64,000 nt of DNA from Streptantibioticus_A sp037034305 (GCA_037034305.1 JBAGJY010000005.1:186001-250000); one strand, 5' to 3'; numbered from the stretch's first letter, positions 15,595-24,878 are shown. A program made the numbers and translations. Notes: generated by a model not told the origin, from the letters alone.

Positions 15595-15631
15595 TTGCGG
15601 CGCGGGGCACCGCCGTCGCGGTCAGCCGCGC

Positions 15632-16417
15632 TCAGGAGCGGGCGACGTCCTTGCGGGTCGCCGCCATGTACGCGACGAACAGGGCGATCACCACGGCGAG
15701 CCCCACGCTCACCGGCCCGGTGCCCCAGCCGAGGCCGCCGCGACCGGTGGGGACGCCCATCCAGTCGGCGAACGAGGCGCCCAGCGGGCGGGTCACGATG
15801 TAGGCGAACCAGAAGGCGAAGATCTCGTTGAGCCCCAGCTTCCAGTAGGCCAGTGCCGGGATGGCGATCAGCGCCGCGAACATCAGGCCCGAGGAGAAGT
15901 AGCCCAGCTTCATGGTGACCGCGGTCATGTCGCCCGCGGCGGTGCCCAGCGCGAACGTCGCCATGACCGTGGCCCAGTAGAAGACCTCACGGCGGCGGGT
16001 GTGGATGCTGTGGATGGACAGCGTCTTCTCGCTGCGTTGCCAGACGACGAAGATCGCGGCCAGCACCACCACGTAGAACGCGGTCGAGGCGAAGTAGGGG
16101 ATGCCGAGGCCGACGTGCAGTACGTCGGCGGCCATGGTGCCGAAGACGCTGACCATGGTGACGGCCAGCCAGTAGATCCAGGAGACGTAGCGCCGCACGG
16201 AGAACTGCAGCGCGAGCGCGGCCACCAGGGCCAGGCCCGCCATGCCGACCGCGACCATCGGGTCGAGGGCCTTGGCCAGGTAGTCAGAGGTGGTCTCGCC
16301 CATGCCGGTGGTGAGCACCTTGATGATCCAGAAGTACGCGGTCACTTCCGGGACCTTGCTCATGGCGTGCCGTACGGGGGCCTGAGGCCGGTCCAGCCGC
16401 AACTGCTCTGTCGTCAT
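15632..16417 (-). CDS. DUF347-repeat membrane protein (COG4705)
   Basis: A 261-residue integral membrane protein with about eight hydrophobic segments. Four copies of the signature W-x9-G-x4-D are present at W30-D45, W83-D98, W148-D163 and W203-D218, so the protein is built from four DUF347 repeats, each with an acidic residue in or beside a membrane segment. That architecture suggests a transporter for a cation, but no function is assigned. The start at 16417 (MTTEQ) has no obvious ribosome site; MSKVPEV at 16363 is an alternative. It sits between the TetR gene and an acyl-CoA ligase without evident linkage. Confidence 0.5.
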   Translation of the reverse strand: MTTEQLRLDRPQAPVRHAMSKVPEVTAYFWIIKVLTTGMGETTSDYLAKALDPMVAVGMAGLALVAALALQFSVRRYVSWIYWLAVTMVSVFGTMAADVLHVGLGIPYFASTAFYVVVLAAIFVVWQRSEKTLSIHSIHTRRREVFYWATVMATFALGTAAGDMTAVTMKLGYFSSGLMFAALIAIPALAYWKLGLNEIFAFWFAYIVTRPLGASFADWMGVPTGRGGLGWGTGPVSVGLAVVIALFVAYMAATRKDVARS

Positions 16418-16498
16418 GGCGGGACAGGATGGCACATGATTCCATGAGTTCCCTCTGAACCGCCTCAACCACAGGACGTTACTGGCATACCACCCGTA

Positions 16499-18106
16499 TC
16501 ACCCGGCGAAGTCCTGCCGCAGTTGGACCTTGCGCACCTTACCGCTCACCGTCATCGGGAAGCCGTCCACGATCCGCAGATGCCGCGGGACCTTGAAGTG
16601 CGCCAGGCGCCCCCGGCAGAAGGCGGTGATCTCCTCCAGGGTGGGCGCGTCGGACGCGTCGCGCGGGATGACACAGGCCAGGATCTCCTCGCCGTACCGC
16701 TCGTCGGGGACGCCGACCACCTGGACGTCGGCGATCTTGGGGTGGGTGTGCAGGAACTCCTCGATCTCCCGGGGGTAGACGTTCTCGCCGCCGCGGATGA
16801 TCATGTCCTTGATCCGGCCGACGATCGTGACGTAGCCGTCCTCGCGCATCACCGCCAGGTCACCGGTGTGCATCCAGCGCGCGGAGTCGATCACCTCGGC
16901 GGTGCGCTGCGGCTCCTGCCAGTAGCCGAGCATCACCGAGTAGCCGCGGGTGCACAGTTCGCCCGGCTCGCCGCGCGGAACGGTCCGCCCGGTGGCCGGG
17001 TCGACGACCTTGACCTCGATGTGCGGCAGCACCCGGCCCACCGTCCCGGTACGGCGCTCCAGGTCGTCGTCGGTGCGGGTCTGGGTGGAGACCGGCGAGG
17101 TCTCCGTCATCCCGTAGCAGATGGCCACCTGCGCCATGTGCATCTCGGCGACCACCCGCTTCATCACCTCCACCGGACACGGTGATCCGGCCATGATGCC
17201 GGTGCGCAGCGACGACAGGTCGTACGAGGCGAACCGCGGCAGGTTCAGCTCCGCGATGAACATCGTCGGCACGCCGTACAGCGAGGTGCAGCGCTCCGCC
17301 GCCACCGCGCGCAGTGTGGCCGCCGGGTCGAAGGCCGGCGCCGGGATGACCACGCAGGCGCCGTGGCTGGTGGCGGCGAGGTTGCCCATCACCATGCCGA
17401 AGCAGTGGTAGAAGGGCACCGGCAGGCAGATCCGGTCCGCCTCGGTGTAGCCGACCAGTTCCCCCACGAAGTAGCCGTTGTTGAGGATGTTGTGGTGGGA
17501 GAGCGTGGCGCCCTTGGGGAAGCCGGTGGTGCCCGAGGTGTACTGGATGTTGACCGGGTCGTCGCAGTCCAACTCCGCCTGGGCGGCGGCCGGTTGACTG
17601 GCGGGGACCGTCTCGGCGGCGGCCACCAGTTCGTCCCAGCTCGGGTCACCGATGTGGACCACGTCCCGCAGCGCCGGGCACTCGCCCCGGGCCTGTTCGA
17701 CCATCCTGCGGTAGTCGCTGGTCCTGTACGCGGTCGAGGCGATGAGCAGCCGCACCCCGGACTGGTTCAGCGCGTACGCCAACTCGTGCACGCGGTAGGC
17801 GGGGTTGACGTTCACCAGGATGGCGCCGATGCGCGCGGTGGCGTACTGGACCAGCACCCACTCGGGGCAGTTGACCGCCCAGATGCCGACCCGGTCGCCC
17901 CTGCCGACCCCCTTCGCCAGCAGCCCGCGGGCCACCGTGTCGACGGCGCGCCCGAACTCCCGGTAGGTCCAGCGCAGTCCGCTCGCCATGTCGACCAGCG
18001 CCTCGCGGTCCGGGAAGGATGCGACCGCGCGGTCCAGGCTGGCGCCGATGGTGTCACCGAGCAGCGGTGCCGCCGCGGTGCCGCTGCTGTACGACAGTGT
18101 GGTCAT
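16499..18106 (-). CDS. medium/long-chain acyl-CoA ligase (FadD-type)
   Basis: A 535-residue ANL enzyme activating fatty acids to CoA esters. Motifs: NIQYTSGTTGFPKGATLSHH (P-loop), ICYGMTETSPVS, WMHTGDLAVMREDGY, RIKDMIIRGGENVYPREIEE and the catalytic Lys in TVSGKVRKVQLR. This pattern is close to actinobacterial AMP-binding enzymes that act in fatty-acid beta-oxidation. The ATG at 18106 has GGGAGGG upstream. The next gene upstream is a TetR regulator on the same strand, 70 bp away, which could control it as well as the divergent monooxygenase. Confidence 0.5.
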   Translation of the reverse strand: MTTLSYSSGTAAAPLLGDTIGASLDRAVASFPDREALVDMASGLRWTYREFGRAVDTVARGLLAKGVGRGDRVGIWAVNCPEWVLVQYATARIGAILVNVNPAYRVHELAYALNQSGVRLLIASTAYRTSDYRRMVEQARGECPALRDVVHIGDPSWDELVAAAETVPASQPAAAQAELDCDDPVNIQYTSGTTGFPKGATLSHHNILNNGYFVGELVGYTEADRICLPVPFYHCFGMVMGNLAATSHGACVVIPAPAFDPAATLRAVAAERCTSLYGVPTMFIAELNLPRFASYDLSSLRTGIMAGSPCPVEVMKRVVAEMHMAQVAICYGMTETSPVSTQTRTDDDLERRTGTVGRVLPHIEVKVVDPATGRTVPRGEPGELCTRGYSVMLGYWQEPQRTAEVIDSARWMHTGDLAVMREDGYVTIVGRIKDMIIRGGENVYPREIEEFLHTHPKIADVQVVGVPDERYGEEILACVIPRDASDAPTLEEITAFCRGRLAHFKVPRHLRIVDGFPMTVSGKVRKVQLRQDFAG

Positions 18107-18176
18107 CCGTCGCCCTCCCTCGGCGCCGGGCCGTTCGCCGGACGCCACGGAGCCCAATACCCCACCGCTGGCAGCG

Positions 18177-18758
18177 CTATCCGCCGAGCCCCAGCGTCTC
18201 CCGTATCGCCGGGGCGAGCATCGCCACGATCTCGTCCGGCGTCAGCGCGGTGACCGCGGGCAGCCGCAGCAGATAGCGGGTCACGGCCAGGCCGAGCAGT
18301 TGGGAGGAGACCAGTCCCGCCCGGCGCTCGGCCGCCTCGGGGCCGATGACGGCGGCCAGCGCCGGGGCGACCTGCCCGCCGAAGATCTCCCGGGCGCGCT
18401 GCGCCGCGCGGTCGTTGGTGACCGCCGAGCGCAGCACCATCAGCAGGGCGTCGTCGCTCGGGTCGCCCTCCCAGCGGTTCAGGAAGTGCCGCACCAGGAC
18501 GGCGGGCACATCGCCCAGGGCGGTGCCGCCAAGGTCGGGCAGCCGCAGGTCGACGGTGAGGGCGGCATCGAAGAGCCGCTCCTTGGTGCCGAAGTAGCGG
18601 ATCACCATCGACGGGTCGATGTCCGCGTCGGCGGCGACCGCGCGGATGGTGGTGCGTTCGTAACCCTGCGCGGTGAAGCTCTGGCGAGCCGCGCGCAGGA
18701 TGGCGGCGCGGGTGCGGTCCGAGCGTCTTTCGGTGGCTGGTTCACGAGGGTCGGACAT
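18177..18758 (-). CDS. TetR-family regulator divergent to flavin monooxygenase
   Basis: A 193-residue repressor. The DNA-binding part reads RTRAAILRAARQSFTAQGYE, TTIRAVAADADIDPSMVIRYF and GTKERLF. The C-terminal half ends in VTRYLLRLPAVTALTPDEIVAMLAPAIRETLG, similar to the TetR_C domain of actinobacterial efflux and oxygenase regulators. The start is ATG at 18758; the frame is open to 18794 but that would run into the operator region. Four copies of a CAAC-N4-GTTG operator lie between this gene and the monooxygenase and are the likely binding sites. Confidence 0.5.
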   Translation of the reverse strand: MSDPREPATERRSDRTRAAILRAARQSFTAQGYERTTIRAVAADADIDPSMVIRYFGTKERLFDAALTVDLRLPDLGGTALGDVPAVLVRHFLNRWEGDPSDDALLMVLRSAVTNDRAAQRAREIFGGQVAPALAAVIGPEAAERRAGLVSSQLLGLAVTRYLLRLPAVTALTPDEIVAMLAPAIRETLGLGG

Positions 18759-18774
18759 GCCGCCCAACCTAGGC

Positions 18775-18854
18775 CAACAGTCGTTGGCCCACAAGCGTTG
18801 ACATCGCGCTGCGCCGGGCGCACGATGTCAACAGACGTTGGCCAACAGGTGTTG
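18775..18854 (+). promoter_or_regulatory. TetR operator array and monooxygenase promoter
   Basis: Four 12-bp palindromic boxes of the form CAAC-N4-GTTG occur at 18775-18786 (CAACAGTCGTTG), 18789-18800 (CCACAAGCGTTG, one half imperfect), 18829-18840 (CAACAGACGTTG) and 18843-18854 (CAACAGGTGTTG). Each pair has a 14-bp period. TTGACA at 18798-18803 with CACGAT 17 bp later would form a promoter between the pairs, so bound repressor dimers would flank and cover it. Confidence 0.5.
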
Positions 18855-18878
18855 ACGCGCTCGCTGAAGGGAGTTCCC

Positions 18879-20000
18879 ATGAACGCCGCAGCACTTCCCG
18901 CCCGTACCGAGGTCGCCGTCGTCGGCGCGGGGCCGACCGGGCTCGCGCTCGCCGTCACCCTCGCCTCGGCCGGTATCGACTTCGTCCTGCTCGACCGGCG
19001 TGAGCGCTCCGCCGACACCTCGCGCGCCGCGGTCGTGCACGCCCGGACCCTGGAGGTGCTCGACGAGCTGGGCACCGCCCCCGAGCTGATCGCCCGCGGC
19101 CGCCGGGCCGAGGAGATCACCGTGCGCGAGGGGGCGCGGCGACTGCTGCGGGTGCCGTTCGACGGGCTGCCCACGCGCTTCCCGTTCGCGCTGGTAGTCC
19201 CCCAGTACGAGACGGAGGACGTGCTCGCCTCCCGGCTGCGGCAACTCGGCGGCGAGGTGCACCGGCCGTACGAGGTCACCGGCGTCACCCAGGACGCCGA
19301 GGGCGCCACGCTGGCCATGGCATCCGGCCAGACCCTGCGCGCGGCGTACGTCGTGGGCGCGGACGGCATGCACAGCGTGGTCCGCGAGGCGGCCGGTATC
19401 GGGTTCGAGGGCGGTTCGTACCACGAGTCGTTCGTGCTCGCGGACGTCAGCCTGGAGCAGCACCGGGCGGACGACGGGCCGACCCTGCGTTTCGGCACGG
19501 ACGGGCTCTTGTTCATCGCGCCGTTCCCCGGCGGCCACCACCGGGTGATCGCCACCGTTGCGGACCCGCCCGCCAGGCCGGACCTGTCGTACGTGCAGGG
19601 CCTGCTGGACGCCCGCGACCCCGGCAGGGCGAAGGCCGGGGAACTCCTGTGGTCGTCGCGGTTCCGCATCCACCACCGGGTCGCCGAGCGCTTCCGCTGC
19701 GGTCGGCTGCTACTCGCGGGCGACGCCGCGCATGTGCACAGCCCGGTGGGCGGCCAGGGCATGAACACCGGCATCCAGGACGGGTACGCCCTCGGCCGGG
19801 CGCTCGCCGAGGGGCGGCTGGAGACCTACCAGGAGCTGCGGCGGCCGGTGGCGCGGCGGGTGGTGGCGTTCACCCACCGGTTGACCCGGATCGCCACGGG
19901 GCCGCGGGTGGTGCGCGCCACACTGCTGCCCCTGGTGGGGCGGGTACCGGCGCTGCGTGATCGGCTGGCCATGGAACTGGCGGAACTGAACTACCGCTGA
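18879..20000 (+). CDS. FAD-dependent aromatic monooxygenase (class A)
   Basis: A 373-residue flavoprotein of the PHBH/PheA family. EVAVVGAGPTGLALAVTLA is the FAD-binding Rossmann start, VVGADGMHSVVR is the DG motif, and LLAGDAAHVHSPVGGQGMNT is the second FAD motif. It lacks the C-terminal thioredoxin-like extension seen in larger relatives such as Rox. It hydroxylates an unknown, probably aromatic or polyketide, substrate with NAD(P)H and O2. GAAGGGAG precedes the ATG at 18879. The divergent TetR gene with four operator boxes implies induction by its substrate, which would fit a detoxifying enzyme; this is inference. Confidence 0.5.
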   Translation: MNAAALPARTEVAVVGAGPTGLALAVTLASAGIDFVLLDRRERSADTSRAAVVHARTLEVLDELGTAPELIARGRRAEEITVREGARRLLRVPFDGLPTRFPFALVVPQYETEDVLASRLRQLGGEVHRPYEVTGVTQDAEGATLAMASGQTLRAAYVVGADGMHSVVREAAGIGFEGGSYHESFVLADVSLEQHRADDGPTLRFGTDGLLFIAPFPGGHHRVIATVADPPARPDLSYVQGLLDARDPGRAKAGELLWSSRFRIHHRVAERFRCGRLLLAGDAAHVHSPVGGQGMNTGIQDGYALGRALAEGRLETYQELRRPVARRVVAFTHRLTRIATGPRVVRATLLPLVGRVPALRDRLAMELAELNYR

Positions 20001-20039
20001 GGCCGTCCTTGTGGGCTGGAGCCAACCGCAGGAGGACCG

Positions 20040-20747
20040 ATGCCGCCCGAGAGCGCCCTGGCGCTGGTCGTCGAGGACGACACGACCCTGGCCGAGGCAC
20101 TCACCACCGCGCTGGAGGTGCACGGCTACCAGGTGGCCGCGGTCAGCGACGGCCTGCTCGGTCTGCAGCGGATCCGCACCACCGCGCCCGACGTCGTCCT
20201 GCTCGACGTGATGCTGCCGGGGATGGACGGGCTGACCGTCTGCCGCCGGGTACGGGCGGACGGGGACCGCACGCCGATCCTGATGCTGACCGCCCGCTCC
20301 GCCGTGGCCGACCGGATCGACGGCCTGGACGCGGGCGCGGACGACTACCTGCCCAAGCCGTTCGACCTGGACGAACTCATCGCCCGGGTACGGGCGTTGC
20401 TGCGCCGGGCCCGGCCGGAGACCAGCGCGGACCTGCCGGACGAACTGAGCTTCGGCGACCTGGTGCTGGACGTCCGCACCCGGCGCGCCCGGCGCGGCGG
20501 GCGGAGCATGGACTTCACCCGCACCGAGGCGGCGCTGCTGGAGCTGCTGATGACCAACGCCGGACAGGTGCTGCCCCGGGACGTGATCACCGACCGGGTG
20601 TGGAGGTACGACTTCGGGCCGTCGTCCAACTCCCTTGAGGTATACGTGGGATATCTGCGCCGCAAGCTGGAGGAGGGCGGCGAGCCACGGATCGTGCACA
20701 CCGTGCGCGGTGTCGGATACCTGCTGGGCGAGCGCCGCGATGTCTGA
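20040..20747 (+). CDS. OmpR/PhoB-family response regulator
   Basis: A 235-residue two-domain regulator. The receiver has the acidic pair E12-D13-D14, phosphoacceptor Asp56 in VVLLDVMLPGMDG, LTARSA and the switch Lys in PKPFDLDEL. The winged-helix domain follows (LTTNAGQ-type segment, then VWRYDFGPSSNSLEVYVGYL and VRGVGYLLG). It resembles the MprA/TcrA branch. It starts 39 bp after the monooxygenase and overlaps the kinase gene by eight bases, so regulator and kinase are translationally coupled. Targets are unknown. Confidence 0.5.
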   Translation: MPPESALALVVEDDTTLAEALTTALEVHGYQVAAVSDGLLGLQRIRTTAPDVVLLDVMLPGMDGLTVCRRVRADGDRTPILMLTARSAVADRIDGLDAGADDYLPKPFDLDELIARVRALLRRARPETSADLPDELSFGDLVLDVRTRRARRGGRSMDFTRTEAALLELLMTNAGQVLPRDVITDRVWRYDFGPSSNSLEVYVGYLRRKLEEGGEPRIVHTVRGVGYLLGERRDV

Positions 20748-22092
20748 GGACCGGCGCAGGCTGCGGCGGCACGCTCCACTGCGGCTGAGGCTGGCGGTGG
20801 CCGCCGCGCTGGCCGTGGCCGCGGTCGCGGCGGGGGTCTGCTGGGCCGCGTACATCGCGGTCGGCCAGCAGCTCGGCCGGGAACTGAACCTGAGCCTGAT
20901 CCGTGAGTCCAACCGGGTGGTGCCGCAGATAAGGGCCGGGGCCGCGCCGCCGGGCGGTGAGTGCGCCTGGCTCGGCTCCCCCGACTGCGTCCAGGTGATC
21001 CGCTCCGACGGCACGGTGACGCCCACGTCCGCCGCCGACGCGTACGTGCCGCCGGTGGTGCCCGGCGCGGTGGCGGTGGCCAGGGGCGAGCGCGCCGCGT
21101 ACTTCACCGAATCGTCCTTCCACGGCCTGCCGTTCCGCAGCTATCTCGCCCCGGCCGGGCCGGGGCGGGCGGTGCAGGTGTCGATGCGGACCGACTCGAT
21201 CCAGCGCAGCGAGCGGCGGATCGCGGTGGCGCTGGTGGTGATCGGCGGCGCGGGGGCGGTACTCGCCGCGGGGCTGGGGTACGCGGTGGCGCGCACCGGG
21301 CTGCGCCCGGTGGCCCGGCTGACCAGGACCGCGGAGACCATCGCCAGCACCCGGGATCCGCGGCATCGCATCGAGGTCCCGGGCCGGGACGAGTTGGCAC
21401 GGCTGGCGGGCAGTTTCAACGTGATGCTGGGCGAGTTGGAGCAGGCGCTCGACGCCCGCCGGCAGATCGTCGCGGACGCCTCCCACGAACTGCGCACTCC
21501 GCTCACCGGGTTGCGCACCAACATCTCGCTGCTGTCGCACGAGCTGACGGCCGAGCAGCGGCAGCGGGTGAACGGCGCGCTGTCCGCGCAGATCACCGAG
21601 ATGAGCGGGCTGGTCGACGACGTGATCGAACTGGCCCGGGGCGACGCGTCCACGGGCTCGCCGGAGGACGTGCGGTTGGACGAGGTGGTCCGGCACTGTG
21701 CCGTGGCGGCTGGCCGCCACTGGCCCGCGACAACCTTCGAGGTGGTACTCGAACCGTGCGTGGTGCGGGGTGTTCCGGCGCGGTTGGCGCGGGCGGTGAC
21801 GAACCTGCTGGGGAACGCGGCCAAGTTCTCGCCACCGGGGGCGAGGGTCGAGGTACGGCTCGCGGACGGGGAGTTGTCGGTCCGCGACCATGGCCCCGGG
21901 TTCGCGGAGCGGGATCTTCCGTATGTCTTCGACCGGTTCTACCGCGCCCAGTCCGCGCGGGGGCTGCCCGGCTCCGGGCTCGGCCTGGCCATCGTCCAGC
22001 AGGTCGCCCACGCGCACGGCGCGACCGCCGAGGCGTCCAACGCCACAGGCGGGGGCGCGCTGTTGAGGGTACGGTTTCCCCAGGTGCGGTGA
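20740..22092 (+). CDS. sensor histidine kinase (HAMP, HisKA, HATPase)
   Basis: A 450-residue membrane kinase, partner of the preceding regulator. A first membrane segment (about residues 16-40) is followed by an extracytoplasmic region of about 120 residues containing a Cys pair (GECAWLGSPDC) that may form a disulfide. A second membrane segment (VALVVIGGAGAVLAAGLGYA) leads to a HAMP linker. The phosphoacceptor is His249 in DASHELRTPLTGL. The N, G1 and G2 boxes are NLLGNAAKFS, DHGPGFAERD and GSGLGLAIV. The ATG at 20740 overlaps the regulator stop. The stimulus is not known. Confidence 0.5.
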   Translation: MSEDRRRLRRHAPLRLRLAVAAALAVAAVAAGVCWAAYIAVGQQLGRELNLSLIRESNRVVPQIRAGAAPPGGECAWLGSPDCVQVIRSDGTVTPTSAADAYVPPVVPGAVAVARGERAAYFTESSFHGLPFRSYLAPAGPGRAVQVSMRTDSIQRSERRIAVALVVIGGAGAVLAAGLGYAVARTGLRPVARLTRTAETIASTRDPRHRIEVPGRDELARLAGSFNVMLGELEQALDARRQIVADASHELRTPLTGLRTNISLLSHELTAEQRQRVNGALSAQITEMSGLVDDVIELARGDASTGSPEDVRLDEVVRHCAVAAGRHWPATTFEVVLEPCVVRGVPARLARAVTNLLGNAAKFSPPGARVEVRLADGELSVRDHGPGFAERDLPYVFDRFYRAQSARGLPGSGLGLAIVQQVAHAHGATAEASNATGGGALLRVRFPQVR

Positions 22093-22138
22093 GTTTCGCT
22101 CGCGGCCGGTCCGGCACCGCGGGACCGCCTCGTCGTGG

Positions 22139-23272
22139 TCACGCCACCGAGTGGACCGTGCGCGGCACGTCGTGGTGGATGGGGGTGTGGGCGCCGGTCA
22201 GTGGGACGCCGGTGCCGCCCCTGCGGTGGGCGACGATCTCCGCGGCGATGGACAGCGCGGTCTCCTCCGGCGTACGGGCACCCAGGTCAAGCCCGATCGG
22301 CGAGCGCAACCCGGCCAGCTCCCGCTCGGTGACGCCCACTTCCCGCAACCGCTCCAGCCGGTGCAGATGGGTACGGCGGGAGCCCATCGCGCCGACATAG
22401 GCGACCGGCAGCCGCAGCGCCCGCTGCAGCAGAGGGACGTCGAACTTGGCGTCGTGCGTCAGCACGCACAGCACCGTGCGCCCGTCCAGTTCCTGGGAGT
22501 CCAGATAGCGGTGCGGCCAGTCCACCACGACCTCGTCCGCCTCCGGGAAGCGGGCCCTGGTGGCGAACACCGGGCGGGCGTCGCAGACGGTCACCCGGTA
22601 GCCCAGGAACTTGCCCATCCGCACCAGCGCCGCCGCGAAGTCGATCGCGCCGAACACCAGCATCCGCGGCGGCGGAACGCTGGACTCGACCAGCAGCGTC
22701 AGCGGCTCCCCGCAGCGGCTGCCGTCCGCCCCGACCTCCACCGTGGCGGTCCGCCCGGCGTCCAGCAGCGCGGCGGCCTCGGCGCGTACCGTGCGGTCCA
22801 GCTCCGGATCGCCGAAGCCGCCCTGGTACGAGCCGTCCGGCGCCACCGTCATGGTGCCGCCGAGCAGCTCGGCGGGCCCCTTGACGATCCTGGCCACCGC
22901 CGCCGCCTGACCGGCGGCGACGGCGGCCAGCGCACCGGCCGGCTCGGGGCCGGCCGCCGGGTCCACCCGCTGGACGAAGATGTCGATCACTCCGCCGCAG
23001 GTCAGACCGACGGCGAAGGCGTCCTCGTCGGAGTATCCGAAGCGTTCGAGCACGGCCGCCTCACCGCCCGCCAGCGCCTGCTGGCACAGCTCGTACACCG
23101 CTCCTTCGACACACCCGCCGGACACGCTGCCGATCACGGTGCCGTCGTCGTCCACGGCGAGCGCCGCGCCCGGCTGCCGGGGGGCGCTGCCACCGGTGGC
23201 GACCACCGTGGCGACCGCGAACGGACGCCCGCGCCCGCACCAGCCCAGCAACTCCTCAGCGATGTCCAGCAT
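22139..23272 (-). CDS. xdhC: XdhC-family maturation factor for xanthine dehydrogenase
   Basis: A 377-residue XdhC/CoxI protein that binds molybdenum cofactor and delivers its sulfurated form to xanthine dehydrogenase. The N-terminal XdhC/CoxI domain contains ATVVATGGSAPRQPGA, GSVSGGCVEGAVYE and GLTCGGVIDIFVQ, with the conserved Cys residues. A C-terminal Rossmann domain holds MLVFGAIDFAAAL, VLTHDAKFDVPLLQRAL and YVGAMGSRRTHLHRLERLREVG. ATG at 23272. It lies 13 bp downstream of the permease gene on the same strand and ends the xanthine dehydrogenase locus. Confidence 0.5.
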   Translation of the reverse strand: MLDIAEELLGWCGRGRPFAVATVVATGGSAPRQPGAALAVDDDGTVIGSVSGGCVEGAVYELCQQALAGGEAAVLERFGYSDEDAFAVGLTCGGVIDIFVQRVDPAAGPEPAGALAAVAAGQAAAVARIVKGPAELLGGTMTVAPDGSYQGGFGDPELDRTVRAEAAALLDAGRTATVEVGADGSRCGEPLTLLVESSVPPPRMLVFGAIDFAAALVRMGKFLGYRVTVCDARPVFATRARFPEADEVVVDWPHRYLDSQELDGRTVLCVLTHDAKFDVPLLQRALRLPVAYVGAMGSRRTHLHRLERLREVGVTERELAGLRSPIGLDLGARTPEETALSIAAEIVAHRRGGTGVPLTGAHTPIHHDVPRTVHSVA

Positions 23273-23285
23273 GGTGTGTCACTCC

Positions 23286-24746
23286 TCAGTGGACGCCCAG
23301 CCACCCTTGGATGGGGTGAAGGGCGAAGTAGACGGTGAAGACGACCGACAGGACCCACATGAAGGCGCCGGGTTCGCGCCACTTGCCCTGCGCGGACTTG
23401 ATGACGGTGTACGCGATGACGCCCGCGCCGACACCCGCGGTGATCGAGTACGTGAACGGCATCAGCGCCACGGTCAGGAAGACCGGGATCGCCACGGAGC
23501 GGTCGCTCCAGTTCACATGCCTGGCATTACCCATCATCATCGAACCGACCACCACCAGCGCGGCGGCGGCCACCTGGCTGGGCACGATCTGGGCGAGCGG
23601 GGTGAAGAACAGCCCGGCGGCGAACAGCAGCCCGGTCACGACGCTGGCCAGGCCCGTCCTGGCCCCCTCGCCCACTCCGGTCGCCGACTCGATGAACACC
23701 GTCTGCCCCGAGCCGCCGACGAGTCCGCCGACCATTCCACCTGCCCCGTCGATGAGCAACGCCTTGCTCAGCCCGGGCATCCGGCCCCTGGCGTCGGCCA
23801 GCCCGGCCTCCGTACCCACCCCGATGATGGTCGCCATGGCGTCGAAGAAACCGGCCAGCACCAGGGTGAACACGATGATGCCGACGGTCATTCCGCCGAT
23901 GTGGCCCCAGCCGCCGAACTCCACATGGCCGAGCAGCGAGAAGTCCGGCAGCGAGACGACCTTCCGGGGCAGCTCGGGAACCGCGTAGCCCCACACCTTT
24001 GCTCCCAGGCCCGCCACGGCCTGGACGGCCACCGCCAGACACGTGCCGACCACGATGCCGATGAGGATCGCCCCGGGTACCCTCCTGGCCTGCAGGGCGA
24101 AGATCAGCAGCAGCGTCACGGCGAAGATCAGCACCGGCCAGCCGGTGAGATGGCCGCCGACCCCGAGCGTGACGGGTGCGTCCGCGCTGCCGACGCCGAC
24201 GAAGCCCGCGTGCACCAGGCCGATCAGCGCGATGAACATGCCGATGCCCATGGTGATCGCGTGCTTGAGCGGCAGCGGGATGGCGTTCATGATCATCTCA
24301 CGGAGTCCGGAGACCACCAGCAGGACGATCACCGCGCCGTAGATCACGCACATGCCCATGGCCTGCGGCCAGGTCATGTTGGGCACCACCTGGGTGGACA
24401 TCACACCCGAGACGCTCAGCCCGGCGGCGAGGGCCAGCGGTACCTTGCCGACGACGCCCATCACCAGGGTGGTCACCGCGGCGCCCAGAGCGGTCGCGGT
24501 GATCAGCGGCGCCTGGCCGAGCCGGTGGCCGGCCACGTCCGCGCCGGACAGGATCAGCGGGTTGAGCAGCAGGATGTAGGCCATCGCCATGAAGGTGGTC
24601 AGACCTCCACGGACCTCTCGGGCCACGGTCGAGTTGCGTTCGCTGATGTGGAAGTAGCGGTCGAGCCACGAGCGGCCGGAGGGAACGCGTGAGCCGGAGC
24701 CCGCGTCCTCCGCGACCGTCGTCGGCTCCACTTGCGACTGGGTCAT
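23286..24746 (-). CDS. NCS2 permease of the adenine/guanine/hypoxanthine (AzgA) type
   Basis: A 486-residue transporter with about 12 to 14 membrane segments. WLDRYFHISERNSTVAREVRGGLTTFMAMAYILLLNP-type start, split here by position, covers residues 27-63 and is the AzgA/PbuG signature; PLKHAITMGIGMFIALIGL and GGSGQTVFIESATGVGEGARTG-type segments (GQTVFIESATGVGEG) follow. It should import hypoxanthine, guanine or adenine by proton symport. The ATG at 24746 is preferred because GGGAG lies nine bases upstream; a TTG five codons earlier is weaker. Position after the dehydrogenase operon gives transport for its substrates. Confidence 0.5.
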   Translation of the reverse strand: MTQSQVEPTTVAEDAGSGSRVPSGRSWLDRYFHISERNSTVAREVRGGLTTFMAMAYILLLNPLILSGADVAGHRLGQAPLITATALGAAVTTLVMGVVGKVPLALAAGLSVSGVMSTQVVPNMTWPQAMGMCVIYGAVIVLLVVSGLREMIMNAIPLPLKHAITMGIGMFIALIGLVHAGFVGVGSADAPVTLGVGGHLTGWPVLIFAVTLLLIFALQARRVPGAILIGIVVGTCLAVAVQAVAGLGAKVWGYAVPELPRKVVSLPDFSLLGHVEFGGWGHIGGMTVGIIVFTLVLAGFFDAMATIIGVGTEAGLADARGRMPGLSKALLIDGAGGMVGGLVGGSGQTVFIESATGVGEGARTGLASVVTGLLFAAGLFFTPLAQIVPSQVAAAALVVVGSMMMGNARHVNWSDRSVAIPVFLTVALMPFTYSITAGVGAGVIAYTVIKSAQGKWREPGAFMWVLSVVFTVYFALHPIQGWLGVH

Positions 24747-24878
24747 GAGTCCAACTCCCAAGGTTCACAGGGGCACCCGCGCCGGGCGCGGGATTTGGGA
24801 AGGTGTTTTGGCCTGCACGACCCGGGGGACGGCCCGAGACGAACGGGATCACTGCGTCGGCCGGCGGACCGGCCGGAT

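Noticed and set aside
16001..16447. His/Asp/Gly-rich plus-strand ORF opposite the DUF347 gene
   Set aside because: Composition is that of an antisense frame; the minus strand has four regular repeats of a known family.
22107..22127. Hairpin CGGTCC...GGACCG between the kinase and xdhC genes as a terminator
   Set aside because: Only a six-base stem in a very GC-rich gap; too weak to list.
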